A DNA stretch of 64,000 bases from Sphingobium sp. Z007 (GTDB taxonomy: Bacteria > Pseudomonadota > Alphaproteobacteria > Sphingomonadales > Sphingomonadaceae). Below the pieces are notes generated by a model. It searched no databases. It had not been told where the DNA came from and saw nothing but the letters and a program-made list of their open reading frames with translations. Within the stretch, counting starts at the first letter, position 1. Every line of letters begins with the position of its first letter. The DNA lies in the NCBI RefSeq assembly GCF_900013425.1, contig NZ_FBXK01000001.1, forward strand, positions 93,501-157,500. The letters are read 5' to 3'. Positions 16,756 through 25,734 of this stretch are shown piece after piece. The translations under genes and the position numbers were made by a program.

Positions 16756-16866
16756 CCCGTTTGTTTCGAGCCGACTGCCTGCCAAGGCGGGCGCTCAGGA
16801 CACGCCAAGGTCGAGAAACGCTGACACAGCGCCTGTCGCTTCTCGACTTCGCTCGAAGCGAACGGG
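16756..16866. repeat. Dispersed inverted repeat between convergent genes
   Basis: Arms CCCGTTTGTTTCGAG (16756-16770) and CTCGAAGCGAACGGG (16852-16866) flank a spacer with GGTCGAGAAACGCTGA. It shares the TTCGA/GAACGG elements of the family at 41385 and fills the 121-bp gap between copD and the convergent bicupin gene, so it may act as terminator for both. Confidence 0.6.
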
Positions 16867-16873
16867 TGGGAGT

Positions 16874-17599
16874 TCAGGCCGGGCGGTAGATACAATAGAC
16901 TTTCTTCACATCGACCTGGCTGTCCCAGCTGCAACTGGCGCCCTGCTGCACCAAGAAGATGTCGCCCTTGGCAAATGTGCCTTCCGTGCCAGCTTCGTCG
17001 ATGAAGGTCACGCTGCCGTCGAGCAGGTACATGAGTTCATAATGGCGATAGACCATGGCGCGGCGGTAGTAAGGCGTCGAATCCCAGGTGCCGACCATAT
17101 ACTCGCCGTCCGCCGATTTATAATCGCCATGGTTGCGGCATTGCGGGGTCGGGCCGACCAGCAGTTCGGCGAGCGGCGCGCCCGACGGTTCGAGCGGGGC
17201 GTTGGTGTCAACCGGGATGATCGCGCCGTCGCCGGCGGGGCCACCGGTGCGACGCATAAAGAGCAGGCGGCTATCGGTATCGGTCGACCAGGTGAAGGCC
17301 GCGCCGTCGCGCAGCAGGAGGCTGTCGCCTTCGGTGAGCGTCACGGTCTTGCCTGCCTGTTCGATGCGGACCGCGCCGGATTCCACGATGATGAATTCTT
17401 CGGCAGTGAGGGCGGCGACGGTCCCCGCGCCCTTCGGCAAGGCGATGAGGCCGACGCTGATCGGCCCCTCCGCCAGTGACAGGTCGGCGCGGGCGGTCAA
17501 AAAGGGATCGGCCGACGGTGCGGCGGGATGTGCGCCGGATGCCCAGGCGCGCAGGTCGATGAAGGAACGGGTGCGGGTTTGACTTGCGGTGCTGGTCAT
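16874..17599 (-). CDS. Bicupin-domain protein of unknown function
   Basis: 241 residues from the ATG at 17599 (GAAGG upstream). Two cupin repeats: residues ~60-120 (AEEFIIVESGAVRIEQAGKTVTLTEGD) and ~170-240 (YELMYLLDGSVTFIDEAGTEGTFAKGD). The C-terminal CSWDSQVDVKKVYCIYRP resembles the cupin_3/DUF861 end seen in ureidoglycine aminohydrolase-like proteins. In the first repeat the usual histidines are replaced (EEF...E), so it may be structural only; the second has YRHYELM. No neighbours explain a pathway. Confidence 0.75.
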   Translation of the reverse strand: MTSTASQTRTRSFIDLRAWASGAHPAAPSADPFLTARADLSLAEGPISVGLIALPKGAGTVAALTAEEFIIVESGAVRIEQAGKTVTLTEGDSLLLRDGAAFTWSTDTDSRLLFMRRTGGPAGDGAIIPVDTNAPLEPSGAPLAELLVGPTPQCRNHGDYKSADGEYMVGTWDSTPYYRRAMVYRHYELMYLLDGSVTFIDEAGTEGTFAKGDIFLVQQGASCSWDSQVDVKKVYCIYRPA

Positions 17600-17661
17600 G
17601 CCGGCCTTCTGTGGAGAGAATAGACGGCGGCAGGATATGCCGATGCGCGCGGCACTATGCT

Positions 17662-17699
17662 CCAAACGGCAGTGCCGGACCGTGTGCCCTGCCGTTTGG
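17662..17699 (-). terminator. Stem-loop downstream of ybbP-like gene
   Basis: Perfect 11-bp stem CCAAACGGCAG (17662-17672) / CTGCCGTTTGG (17689-17699), just past the stop of the leftward permease gene. The loop's CCGGAC (17675-17680) can pair with GTCCGG (17705-17710), giving a possible pseudoknot. There is no long T run, so termination is inferred from position. Confidence 0.5.
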
Positions 17700-17713
17700 C
17701 GCGGGTCCGGCCG

Positions 17714-20254
17714 CTATAACTGCCGCAGCGCGCGCGCCGGGCGGACCGACATCAGCGGAATCGCACCGGCAAGGCCGATGCCCAGCGTCAGCAGGGCGCC
17801 GCCGCCCAATGTTGCCAGCACGATCGGCCAGTCGGGCGACCAGCTAAATTCGAAGATGCGGACGATGACGAACCAGGCGGCCGTCGTGCCCAGCGCCAGC
17901 GCGACCAGCGCCAGCATGGAAGCGAGCAGGCCATATTCAAGCGCCTGGCCCGCCAATATCTGCCCGCGGGTCGCGCCCAGCGTTTTCAGGATCACGCTGT
18001 CATAGCTGCGCGCCTGACGGGAGGCGGCGATCGCGCCGACCAGCACGGCGATCCCCGCCAGGATCGCGACTGAGGCGGCGGCGACGATAGCGCGCGACAT
18101 TTGCGTCATAATGGTGCCGACCTGATCGATGACATCGCCGACCGCAATCACCGAGACGCCGGGGAAGGCCGATAGGAGCGCGCGGGTCATGGCGCCTTCG
18201 TGGCGCGCATCCATGGTGATGGTCGCGGTCATGCTGTGGGGCGCTGCGGCGAGCGCGTTGGGCGAGAAGACGAGGATATAGTTGAAGCCCATCGTGTCCC
18301 AGTTGACCTTGCGCAGGGAGGCGATGCGGGCGGTGATTTCGCGCCCCAATATGCTGACGGTCAGCGTGTCGCCGATGCCGATTTGCATGACCTTCGCCGC
18401 TTCTTCATCGAGCGAGACGAGCGGCGGACCGGTATAGTCGCGCGGCCACCATTGGCCAGCGGTCAGATCGCTGCCCTGCGGCAGGATGGCGCTGTAAGTG
18501 ACGCCGCGTTCGCCGCGCAGGAACCAGGCCCCTTCAGGCAGTTGTTGGAGGTCGGCGACGCGTTGCGCGCCATAGGCGACGATCGTGCCGCGCAGCGCAG
18601 GGACGATGTTGAGCTGTGCTTCGGGGGCTTGGCGCAAGGCGATAGCGCGGAAACGGTCGGCCTGGGTCGACGGGATGTCGAGGATGAACTGGTTGGGCGC
18701 CTTGTCCGGCACGACATTGCGGATTTCGCTGTCCAGGCTGGTCTGGATACCCGCCAGGGTAACGAACAGGGTGAGCGCGAGGCCCAACGCCACGATAAGC
18801 GCGGCGGTCTGCGCGCCGGGGCGGTGGAGATTGGCGAGCGCCAGGCGAAGCAGCGGGCGGCGTGGGCGCGGCGCGATGAGGGCGAGGCGGCGGATGGCCC
18901 AGCCGAGGCCGAGCAGGAGTAGAAGCACGGCGGCGGTCGCGCCCAGCACGGCGGCGGAGAAGAGCGGTTCGCGCGCGGTGAGCAGCGCCAAGGCGACGAG
19001 CAAAGCCCCTGCCGCGCTCATGGCGGCGAGGCTGCGCCGGTCGATGCCGCTACCGCTTTCCACCGCGCCGCGGAAGATGGCCGCGGCCGGTTGGGTGCGG
19101 GCGCGGCCGAGCGGCGGGAAGGTGAAGAGGAAGGCGATGAGCAGGCCGTAAGCGGCGCTGGTCAATAGCGGAATGGGATGGAGGCGGAAGCCGGGGCTGA
19201 CCGGCAGGACGTCGCCCGCCAGCGCGACGATCAGCGGTGGCAGGAGCGCGCCGACGATCAGGCCGGTCACGATGCCGAGCATAGCCACCGCGCCGACCTG
19301 CATCCGGTAGATGCGGCCGATGTCGATCGAGGTTGCGCCCAGCACTTTCAAGGTCGCGATGCCGCCCCGCTTGGCGGCAAGATAGGAGGCGACGCCATTG
19401 CTGACGCCGATGCCGGCAATGACCAGCGCAGCGAGGCCTATCAGCGAGAGAAATTGCCCCATGCGTTCGATGAAGCGATTGGCGCCGGGGGCGGCGCGAT
19501 CCCGATCCTTGAGCGTCCAGCCGTCGGCCTCATGCGCCTTTTCCATGTCCTTGCGCACCGTGGCGGGATCGAAACCGGGGGCCAGGCGGATGCGATATTT
19601 GCTGGAATAGAGGCTGCCTGGCTGGATCAGGCCGGTGCGGCGCAGGCCGTCGAGCGAGACGATGGCGACGGGGCCAAGGGTAAAGCCTTCGCCCAGGCGA
19701 TCGGGTTCGTGGGCGATGATGGCGGCGACGGTGAAGCTGGCGGTGCCATAGCGCAGGCGGTCACCGGGACGGACGTCCAGCCGCTCAGCCAAGGCGTCGC
19801 CGATCAGGATTTGGTCGGGATCGAGGGGGCGGTACGTGCCTTTACGCAGGGTGAGCTTGCCATAAAGCGGGTAGAGCGTATCTACGCCCTTGAGTTCGGT
19901 GAGGACGGCGGGCGGTGCGTCCCCCCTGCCCGTCCCGCTTGGCTGAATTTGGCCGTCCCTCTGCGCCATGGCGCGTAGGCGGATGGTTTCGCTGAGCGTG
20001 CCGAGCTGACGGAAGGCTTCCTTGTCGCCCAGGCGCGCTTCACGCTGCGTCATGGCGATTTCGATGTCACCGCCTAGCAAATTGCGGCCCCGGTCGCTCA
20101 ATTCCTGCGTGATCGCGGCGGTCAGGCTGCCGATCGCGGCGAGCGTGGCGACGCCCAGGAACAGGCAGAGGAAGAGGAGGCGCAGGCCGCGAAAGCCCAG
20201 ATGCAGGTCGCGCCGGGCGATGCGCCAGCTTGCGCTCCAACCGATGGCGTTCAT
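17714..20254 (-). CDS. ABC transporter permease, YbbP/FtsX family
   Basis: 846 residues from the ATG at 20254, which overlaps the stop of the ATPase gene. One membrane helix near the N-terminus (LLFLCLFLGVATLAAIGSL), a large periplasmic domain, then two FtsX/MacB permease bundles (around residues 250-400 and 700-846) and central membrane helices. Length and layout match YbbP, the partner of YbbA. The tesA-ybbA-ybbP neighbourhood is conserved in proteobacteria. The substrate is not established; roles in lipid or lipoprotein handling have been suggested for the family. Confidence 0.88.
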   Translation of the reverse strand: MNAIGWSASWRIARRDLHLGFRGLRLLFLCLFLGVATLAAIGSLTAAITQELSDRGRNLLGGDIEIAMTQREARLGDKEAFRQLGTLSETIRLRAMAQRDGQIQPSGTGRGDAPPAVLTELKGVDTLYPLYGKLTLRKGTYRPLDPDQILIGDALAERLDVRPGDRLRYGTASFTVAAIIAHEPDRLGEGFTLGPVAIVSLDGLRRTGLIQPGSLYSSKYRIRLAPGFDPATVRKDMEKAHEADGWTLKDRDRAAPGANRFIERMGQFLSLIGLAALVIAGIGVSNGVASYLAAKRGGIATLKVLGATSIDIGRIYRMQVGAVAMLGIVTGLIVGALLPPLIVALAGDVLPVSPGFRLHPIPLLTSAAYGLLIAFLFTFPPLGRARTQPAAAIFRGAVESGSGIDRRSLAAMSAAGALLVALALLTAREPLFSAAVLGATAAVLLLLLGLGWAIRRLALIAPRPRRPLLRLALANLHRPGAQTAALIVALGLALTLFVTLAGIQTSLDSEIRNVVPDKAPNQFILDIPSTQADRFRAIALRQAPEAQLNIVPALRGTIVAYGAQRVADLQQLPEGAWFLRGERGVTYSAILPQGSDLTAGQWWPRDYTGPPLVSLDEEAAKVMQIGIGDTLTVSILGREITARIASLRKVNWDTMGFNYILVFSPNALAAAPHSMTATITMDARHEGAMTRALLSAFPGVSVIAVGDVIDQVGTIMTQMSRAIVAAASVAILAGIAVLVGAIAASRQARSYDSVILKTLGATRGQILAGQALEYGLLASMLALVALALGTTAAWFVIVRIFEFSWSPDWPIVLATLGGGALLTLGIGLAGAIPLMSVRPARALRQL

Positions 20255-20952
20255 GCGGCGCGATCCGAGAAGATGAGGCCATCGCGCATTTCCACGATCC
20301 GACCGCACCGATCCGCCAGCGTCGGATCATGGGTGATGATGACCAGCGTGGCCCCCGCCGCGCGTTGCCGTTCGAACAACAGGTCCATGATGGTGACGCC
20401 CGTGGTGGCATCCAGATTGCCGGTCGGTTCGTCGGCGAAGATCAGCGTCGGTCGCGGGGCGACGGCGCGGGCGATGGCGACACGCTGCTGCTCGCCGCCA
20501 GAGAGTTGCGCGGGATAATGGTCGAGCCGATGGCCCAGGCCCACAGCGCGCAATTCGTCGGCCGCGCGATCGAAGGCATCGGCATGGCCAGCCAATTCGA
20601 GCGGCACGGCGACATTTTCATGCGCGGTCATGGTGGGGAGCAGATGAAAGCTTTGCAGGATGATGCCAATGCGTCCACGCCGGGCGCGGGCCAGCGCATC
20701 TTCGTCCAGCGCGCCGAAATCCACGCCGCCCACGCTGACGTTGCCACCGCTGGCGCGCTCCAGGCCCGACAGCACCGCCATCAGCGAGCTTTTGCCCGAT
20801 CCCGATGCGCCCAGAATCGCCAGGCTTTCGCCGCGCAAGATGGTCAAATCGACCCCCTTGAGGATCGCCACCGGCGCATCGCGCGTTCCAAGCGAAAGCG
20901 TGACATCCTGCGCGCGGATCGCGATAGTGGCGGGATCAATGGGCAAATGCAT
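20251..20952 (-). CDS. ABC transporter ATP-binding protein, YbbA/LolD type
   Basis: 233 residues. Walker A GASGSGKSSL, signature LSGGEQQRVAIARAV, Walker B TLIFADEPTGNLD and the H-loop VIITHDP are intact. The ATG at 20952 gives MHLPIDPATIAIRAQDVTLSLG, a normal opening for this family. Its stop overlaps the permease ATG. Its start codon overlaps that of the divergent esterase gene on the other strand (CATG at 20950-20953), so the two promoters must each lie within the opposite coding region. Confidence 0.92.
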   Translation of the reverse strand: MHLPIDPATIAIRAQDVTLSLGTRDAPVAILKGVDLTILRGESLAILGASGSGKSSLMAVLSGLERASGGNVSVGGVDFGALDEDALARARRGRIGIILQSFHLLPTMTAHENVAVPLELAGHADAFDRAADELRAVGLGHRLDHYPAQLSGGEQQRVAIARAVAPRPTLIFADEPTGNLDATTGVTIMDLLFERQRAAGATLVIITHDPTLADRCGRIVEMRDGLIFSDRAA

Positions 20953-21673
20953 GAAAAAGGAGCGCTCCTTGGCGGGCAGATGGATGCAATATGGGGCGTT
21001 GGCGCTGATTGTCCAACTGGCGGTGGCTTGTTCGGATAAAACAGCTGCGCCGTCCGCGGTCGGGGATGACAGGCCGGGCGCCAACGCCGCGGCGGCGGCC
21101 ACGCCGGTAGCGGACGAACGGCTGGTGGTGGCGTTCGGCGACAGTCTTTATGCCGGCTATAATCTGGACCAGGACAAAGGATTAGCGCCCGTTCTGGAAG
21201 CGGCGCTCAAGGCGCGCGGAGTAAAGGCGCGGGTCGTCAATGCCGGTGTGTCGGGCGATACGACCGCGGCGGGGCTGTCTCGGCTCGCCTTCACGCTGGA
21301 CGGATTGCCGCGCAAACCCGACCTGGTGCTGGTGGGCCTGGGCGGCAATGACATGCTGCGCGGTCTTTCGCCGACCAAGACGCGGGCCAATCTGGACGCG
21401 ATATTGGCGGAATTGAAGAAGCGCGGAATCCCGGTCCTGCTGACCGGGATGCTGGCGTCGCCCAATATGGGGCCGGACTATGCCGCGGTTTTCAATCCCA
21501 TCTTTGCCGATTTGGCGCGCAAATATGACGCAGCGCTCTATCCCTTCATGCTGGAGGGGGTCATCGGCGACCGGGCGTTGCAACTGCCCGATGGCATCCA
21601 CCCCAATGACAAAGGCGTGGGTGTAATCGTGGGCAAGCTGGCGCCGGTGGTGGCCGGGGCATTACCATCGTGA
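20951..21673 (+). CDS. tesA: SGNH-family esterase, TesA-like (arylesterase/lysophospholipase)
   Basis: 240 residues if started at ATG 20951; TTG at 20969 (6 nt after AAGGAG) and ATG 20984 are alternatives. An N-terminal signal segment ends in a possible lipobox (LAVACS). SGNH blocks: FGDSLYAGY with the nucleophile Ser, NAGVSGDTT with Gly, VGLGGNDMLRG with Asn, and DGIHPNDKG with the Asp/His pair. Gene order esterase | ABC ATPase-permease is the conserved tesA-ybbA-ybbP arrangement. It acts in the periplasm or at the inner membrane on acyl esters or thioesters. Confidence 0.88.
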   Translation: MKKERSLAGRWMQYGALALIVQLAVACSDKTAAPSAVGDDRPGANAAAAATPVADERLVVAFGDSLYAGYNLDQDKGLAPVLEAALKARGVKARVVNAGVSGDTTAAGLSRLAFTLDGLPRKPDLVLVGLGGNDMLRGLSPTKTRANLDAILAELKKRGIPVLLTGMLASPNMGPDYAAVFNPIFADLARKYDAALYPFMLEGVIGDRALQLPDGIHPNDKGVGVIVGKLAPVVAGALPS

Positions 21674-22719
21674 CGACGCGGATCAGGGTCGGCCTGGTCG
21701 GCTATGGCATGGCGGGGCGCGTCTTTCATGCGCCGCTGATCCGCGCTTCGCCGGGGCTGGAACTGGCGGCGATCGTCACCAGCCGTGTGGAAGAGGTCGC
21801 AACGCTCGACCCGGCGATCCGGTGCGTGGCGAGCGCCGAGGCGCTGCTGGCCGATATGTCGATACAAGCTGTGGTGGTTGCGACGCCGAGTGCGACACAT
21901 GCAGCGATGGCTGCGGATGCGATGCGCGCGGGCAAGCATGTGGTGGTGGACAAGCCCTTCGCGCTGTCGCTGGACGAGGCGCGATCGCTGGCGGCGCTGG
22001 CCCGCAGCAGCGGGCGACAATTGGCGGCGTTCCACAATCGCCGGTTCGACAGCGATTTTCTGAGCATTCGGGCCGCGATTGGGGCAGGCGTGATCGGTCG
22101 GGTCACGCATTTCGAATCGCATTTCGACCGGTTCCGGCCACAGGTGCGCGACCGCTGGCGGGAGGATGGATCGGCCGGATCGGGGGTGTGGTTCGACCTG
22201 GGGCCGCATCTGGTCGATCAGGCGCTGGTGCTGTTCGGGCGGCCGTTGGCTGTGAGCGCCGATATCGTCGCGCTGCGCCCCGGATCGGCATCTGACGATT
22301 GGGCGCATGTGGTGTTGCGCTATGACGGGATGCGCGTTGTGCTGCACGCCAGCCTGAATGCCCCCGATGCTGGCGGCGGCGGTAGTCCGCGTTTCGCCGT
22401 GCATGGCGACAAGGGATCGCTCGTCAAGCGGCGGCTCGATCGCCAAGAGGCGCAGTTGATTGCAGGCATGCGCACGGGCGATGCCGGATGGGGCGTCGAT
22501 CCCGATCCGGTCGAGGTATATGACGGCGATGGCGGGGTGACGCGGCTGCCGGCGGCAACGGGATGCCAGGAACAATTGTACCGGCAACTGGCAGATACAT
22601 GGGCGACCGGCAGCAATCCGCCGATTTCGCTGGACGAAGCCGTGGCTGTGCAGGAAGTCATCGAGGCGGCCTGGATATCGGCGCGGGAGGATCGGGTCGT
22701 GGCGCTGCCGTTGCCATGA
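21670..22719 (+). CDS. Gfo/Idh/MocA-family NAD(P)-dependent oxidoreductase
   Basis: 349 residues, GTG start at 21670 overlapping the tesA stop. GLVGYGMAGRVFHAPLI is the Rossmann dinucleotide site; GKHVVVDKPFALSLDEA carries the conserved Lys of the EKP/DKP motif; FHNRRFDSDFLSIRAAI and FDLGPHLVDQAL contain the family's catalytic-region residues. It resembles the YhhX-type branch, usually annotated as an oxidoreductase acting on a sugar or polyol. The coupled esterase and following carboxylesterase do not define its substrate. Confidence 0.88.
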   Translation: MTTRIRVGLVGYGMAGRVFHAPLIRASPGLELAAIVTSRVEEVATLDPAIRCVASAEALLADMSIQAVVVATPSATHAAMAADAMRAGKHVVVDKPFALSLDEARSLAALARSSGRQLAAFHNRRFDSDFLSIRAAIGAGVIGRVTHFESHFDRFRPQVRDRWREDGSAGSGVWFDLGPHLVDQALVLFGRPLAVSADIVALRPGSASDDWAHVVLRYDGMRVVLHASLNAPDAGGGGSPRFAVHGDKGSLVKRRLDRQEAQLIAGMRTGDAGWGVDPDPVEVYDGDGGVTRLPAATGCQEQLYRQLADTWATGSNPPISLDEAVAVQEVIEAAWISAREDRVVALPLP

Positions 22720-22736
22720 CAGATTGAAGAATAGAG

Positions 22737-24128
22737 ATGGCTTTGCCCTTGCGCGTCTTGCTGTTGGCCGCTGCCCTGAGTACGCCCGCCGTCCATGCAC
22801 GGTCGGATATGGCGCCGGTCGTCACCATCGCGGACGGCGCACTGCGCGGGGTGAATGAGGAGGGCGTCGTCGCGTTCAAGGGCATTCCCTTCGCCGCGCC
22901 GCCGGTGGGCGAGCTACGCTGGCGCGCGCCGCAGCCGGTGTTGCGCTGGCAGGGCGTGCGCGACGCCAGCCGCTATGGCCATGACTGTATGCAACTCCCC
23001 TTCCCCAGCGACGCCGCGCCGCTGGGCACGCCGCCGGCGGAGGATTGCCTGTATATGAATGTGTGGAAGCCGCAGGGGCGGACCGCCAAGCTGCCGGTGA
23101 TGGTCTGGATCTATGGCGGCGGCTTCGTCAATGGCGGGTCGTCGCCGCCGACCTATGCGGGGGCGGCGCTGGCGCGGCAGGGCATCATGGTGGTCAGCTT
23201 CAACTATCGGCTGGGGCGATTTGGCACTTTTGCGCATCCCGCGCTGACCAGGGCAGATGCGGACGAGGGGCGGCAGGCCAATTATGGCTATATGGACCAG
23301 ATCGCGGCGCTGCGCTGGGTGCGGGATAATATAGCCGCGTTCGGCGGCGACCCGGGCAATGTCACCATCATGGGCGAAAGCGCGGGCGGCATGTCGGTCC
23401 ATGCGCTGCTGACGTCGCCGATGGCGCAGGGCCTGTTCCACAAGGCGGTGATCCAGTCCGGCGGGCCGATGCCGATGAGCGACGCCACGCTGGCGGCGGC
23501 AGAGGCGACGGGCGCGGCGTTCGGGCAGAAGCAGGGCATCGCGCCGGACGATCCCCACGCGCTGACGAAATTGCGAGCGTTGCCTGCCGATGCCGTGGTG
23601 GATGGGCTGAACCTGGCGGCGCTGTTTGCGGCCGGCCCGCGCACCCACAGCAGCCCGGTCGCCGACGGCCGGGTCGCGGTCGATAGCCTGGACGCCTATC
23701 GGGCGGGCCGCTTCGCCAAAGTGCCGGTGATGATCGGTGCGACCAGCGACGATATTGGCGGGCCGACCGGGCCGATGGTGACGGGCGCGCGCACGATGGC
23801 GCAACTATTCGCGCGGGCAGGCGTGCCGACCTACCATTATCGCTTTTCCTATGTCGCACAGGCGCTGCGGACCGCGGCGACGAAGGGCGCGGGCCATGCC
23901 AGCGAAATCCCCTATTTCTTCGACACGGTCGCGGTGAAATATGGCGACGCGACGACGGACACGGATCGCGCGATCGGCCGGATCAGCAGCCGCTATCTGG
24001 CCAATTTCGTCCAGAGGGGCGATCCCAATAGCAGCAGTCTGCCAAACTGGCGACGCACCGATCCCGCCTTGCCGACGTTGATGGATATCGGCGCGAAGGA
24101 GGGCGCGACAGCGGTCGCGGATCACTGA
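22737..24128 (+). CDS. Type B carboxylesterase/lipase, internally shortened
   Basis: 463 residues with signal peptide (LPLRVLLLAAALSTPAVHARS). Family signatures: FKGIPFAAPPVGELRWRAP, EDCLYMNVWKP, IYGGGFVNGG (oxyanion hole), NYRLGRFG, and GESAGGMSVHALL with the nucleophile Ser; the acid is probably in GATSDDIGG and the His in GHASEIPYFF. Between GATSDD and TYHYRFSYV only about 30 residues remain, where most relatives have roughly 80-100, so the cap region is reduced. All three triad positions still appear present. Probably secreted or periplasmic. Confidence 0.85.
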   Translation: MALPLRVLLLAAALSTPAVHARSDMAPVVTIADGALRGVNEEGVVAFKGIPFAAPPVGELRWRAPQPVLRWQGVRDASRYGHDCMQLPFPSDAAPLGTPPAEDCLYMNVWKPQGRTAKLPVMVWIYGGGFVNGGSSPPTYAGAALARQGIMVVSFNYRLGRFGTFAHPALTRADADEGRQANYGYMDQIAALRWVRDNIAAFGGDPGNVTIMGESAGGMSVHALLTSPMAQGLFHKAVIQSGGPMPMSDATLAAAEATGAAFGQKQGIAPDDPHALTKLRALPADAVVDGLNLAALFAAGPRTHSSPVADGRVAVDSLDAYRAGRFAKVPVMIGATSDDIGGPTGPMVTGARTMAQLFARAGVPTYHYRFSYVAQALRTAATKGAGHASEIPYFFDTVAVKYGDATTDTDRAIGRISSRYLANFVQRGDPNSSSLPNWRRTDPALPTLMDIGAKEGATAVADH

Positions 24129-24540
24129 AATGGACACCCGGCACAACGTGCTATCATCACAGATTGGTCGTGCTTTCGGAATCGCCGGGGCGTGTTATCG
24201 CACCGTCATCAACGTGTGATCGGATTGCCGGGCGTAGCACCGACTCGCGTGATATAGCTCCTTTTGAACCGATTTTTGGGTCGTTAACCCCTCTAATCTC
24301 TCAATAAAATCCCTAATGCCGCGTTACCTCGCAGCGTCTGAAGCGGTTAGAGGTTGAAGGGCTATCAGCCAGCTTTAATCCGTTTGCCTCTCAACCTTCG
24401 CCACGGTTGTCTTTTGATGCAACGCAACAGAGGAAGAACGCCTTCATCAGACCTCCTAAGCAGTGGTTTGACTTTGAGGAGGAATTGAGCGCATAAAACG
24501 CCAACCAGTTTATCGTCATGATTCGGGTATGAGGGGCGCC
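24129..24540. other. Replication-module upstream region (candidate origin)
   Basis: 412 bp without a gene. It holds four 22-bp iterons (24147-24234), then a more AT-rich run (24260-24340) with TTTTTGGG and CAATAAAATCC, and a weak inverted pair, AACCCCTCTAATC (24286-24298) and GGTTAGAGGTT (24345-24355), that might be a ParA/ParB-regulated operator. Promoter of parA expected here. Confidence 0.6.
24147..24234 (+). repeat. Four 22-bp iterons upstream of parA
   Basis: The motif CGTG-Y-[TG]-[AT]-TCR begins exactly every 22 bp: 24147 (CGTGCTATCA), 24169 (CGTGCTTTCG), 24191 (CGTGTTATCG) and 24213 (CGTGTGATCG). Units 2 and 4 also share a downstream GCCGGG. The 22-bp period puts the sites on one helix face, as RepA-bound iterons require. 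The full motif CGTGTTTTCRGAATC recurs downstream of repA. Confidence 0.72.
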
Positions 24541-25734
24541 ATGTCGTTTACCGTCAACACGCTGCGCAACGTCACGACGGCATGCCAGCAAATGCGCGAT
24601 CATATCAAGACGATCGTGTTCCGTCCCGATGCGCACAAAACGCTTGATATCACTTTTGGACCGACGGTAGCGGCCGAACTGATCGGGCGCACGCCGGAGG
24701 CTTTGGCCAAAGCGGAATCCAAAGGGCGTCTGCCCCAGCCCAAGCAGTTGCCCAATGGCCGCCGCTACTACACGCTGGAGGATATGACCCAGATCCGCGA
24801 GGCGCTGGGCATCCATGTGGGCAAGCAACCGGACGAGGATGCTGTCGTGCTGGCGGTGCAGAATTTCAAAGGTGGCGTAGGAAAAAGCACCATCACCAAG
24901 CATCTGGCCGATTATCTCGCGCTGCATGGCTATCGCGTGCTGGTGATCGATTGCGATCCGCAAGCATCCACCACCACCATGTTCGACATCCAACCTGAAA
25001 CGCTGATTGACGACGACCAGACACTCGGCGCGTTCCTCTCGCCGCGCAGCACCTTCAGCAATTTCGCCGAAACCATCCGCGACACGCCCTGGCCGACGAT
25101 CAAGATCGTGCCGTCGAGCCTGGGCCTGCAGGATGCGGAATGGGATTTGACCTCCACCCTGCGCGAAGGCGGGCAGGCGGTAAGGGAAAGTTTGCAGGCG
25201 CTGCGCATCGGTATTGCCAGCGTGACCAAGGATTTCGATGTCATCCTGCTCGACCCGCCGCCAGCCATGGGCTTTCTGGGCCTCAACGTGATGGCGGCTG
25301 CAACCGGATTGCTCATCCCCGTTCCGGCGCGGCAGCTGGACTACCTGTCGACAATCCATTTCATGGACACGATCGCGGACAATATCGAAATTCTCGAACA
25401 AAATGGCACGCCGGTCAATTACGGCTTCATCCGTGTGGTGTGCTCGGCCTTTTCCCCCAGCAAGCCAGGCGAAAATGACATGTGGCGGATCATGCAGGCA
25501 ACCTATGCCGGGCTGTTGCTGGGGCAACCGATATTGGCTTCCGAGGAAATCAAGAACGCTACCCAAGCGTTCCGGTCGATCTATGAATCCAAGCCGTCCG
25601 CATCGCACCAGACCTACATGCGGTGCCGCGATAATCTGGACGCGGTGTTTGGCGAGGTCGTGCAGCAGATACGGCAGCAATGGCCATCGACCAGCCTGAC
25701 CGGTGCCGACGCCAGTGTGAGCGTGGCGGCATGA
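24541..25734 (+). CDS. parA: ParA-type partition ATPase with N-terminal HTH
   Basis: 397 residues from the ATG at 24541 (AGGGG 5 nt upstream; ATG 24529 has no such site). The N-terminal ~100 residues hold a MerR/ParA-type DNA-binding segment (AAELIGRTPEALAKAESKG ... RRYYTLEDMTQIREALG). The deviant Walker A motif KGGVGKST starts at residue 110, Walker A' is VIDCDPQASTT and Walker B VILLDPPPAMG. The large HTH-bearing form (type Ia) usually represses its own operon. The ATGA overlap with parB couples the two. It segregates the replicon. Confidence 0.94.
   Translation: MSFTVNTLRNVTTACQQMRDHIKTIVFRPDAHKTLDITFGPTVAAELIGRTPEALAKAESKGRLPQPKQLPNGRRYYTLEDMTQIREALGIHVGKQPDEDAVVLAVQNFKGGVGKSTITKHLADYLALHGYRVLVIDCDPQASTTTMFDIQPETLIDDDQTLGAFLSPRSTFSNFAETIRDTPWPTIKIVPSSLGLQDAEWDLTSTLREGGQAVRESLQALRIGIASVTKDFDVILLDPPPAMGFLGLNVMAAATGLLIPVPARQLDYLSTIHFMDTIADNIEILEQNGTPVNYGFIRVVCSAFSPSKPGENDMWRIMQATYAGLLLGQPILASEEIKNATQAFRSIYESKPSASHQTYMRCRDNLDAVFGEVVQQIRQQWPSTSLTGADASVSVAA

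Noticed and set aside
24286-24355. Weak inverted pair AACCCCTCTAATC / GGTTAGAGGTT as an operator for parA
   Set aside because: Arms are unequal and 47 bp apart; not strong enough to report separately from the upstream region.
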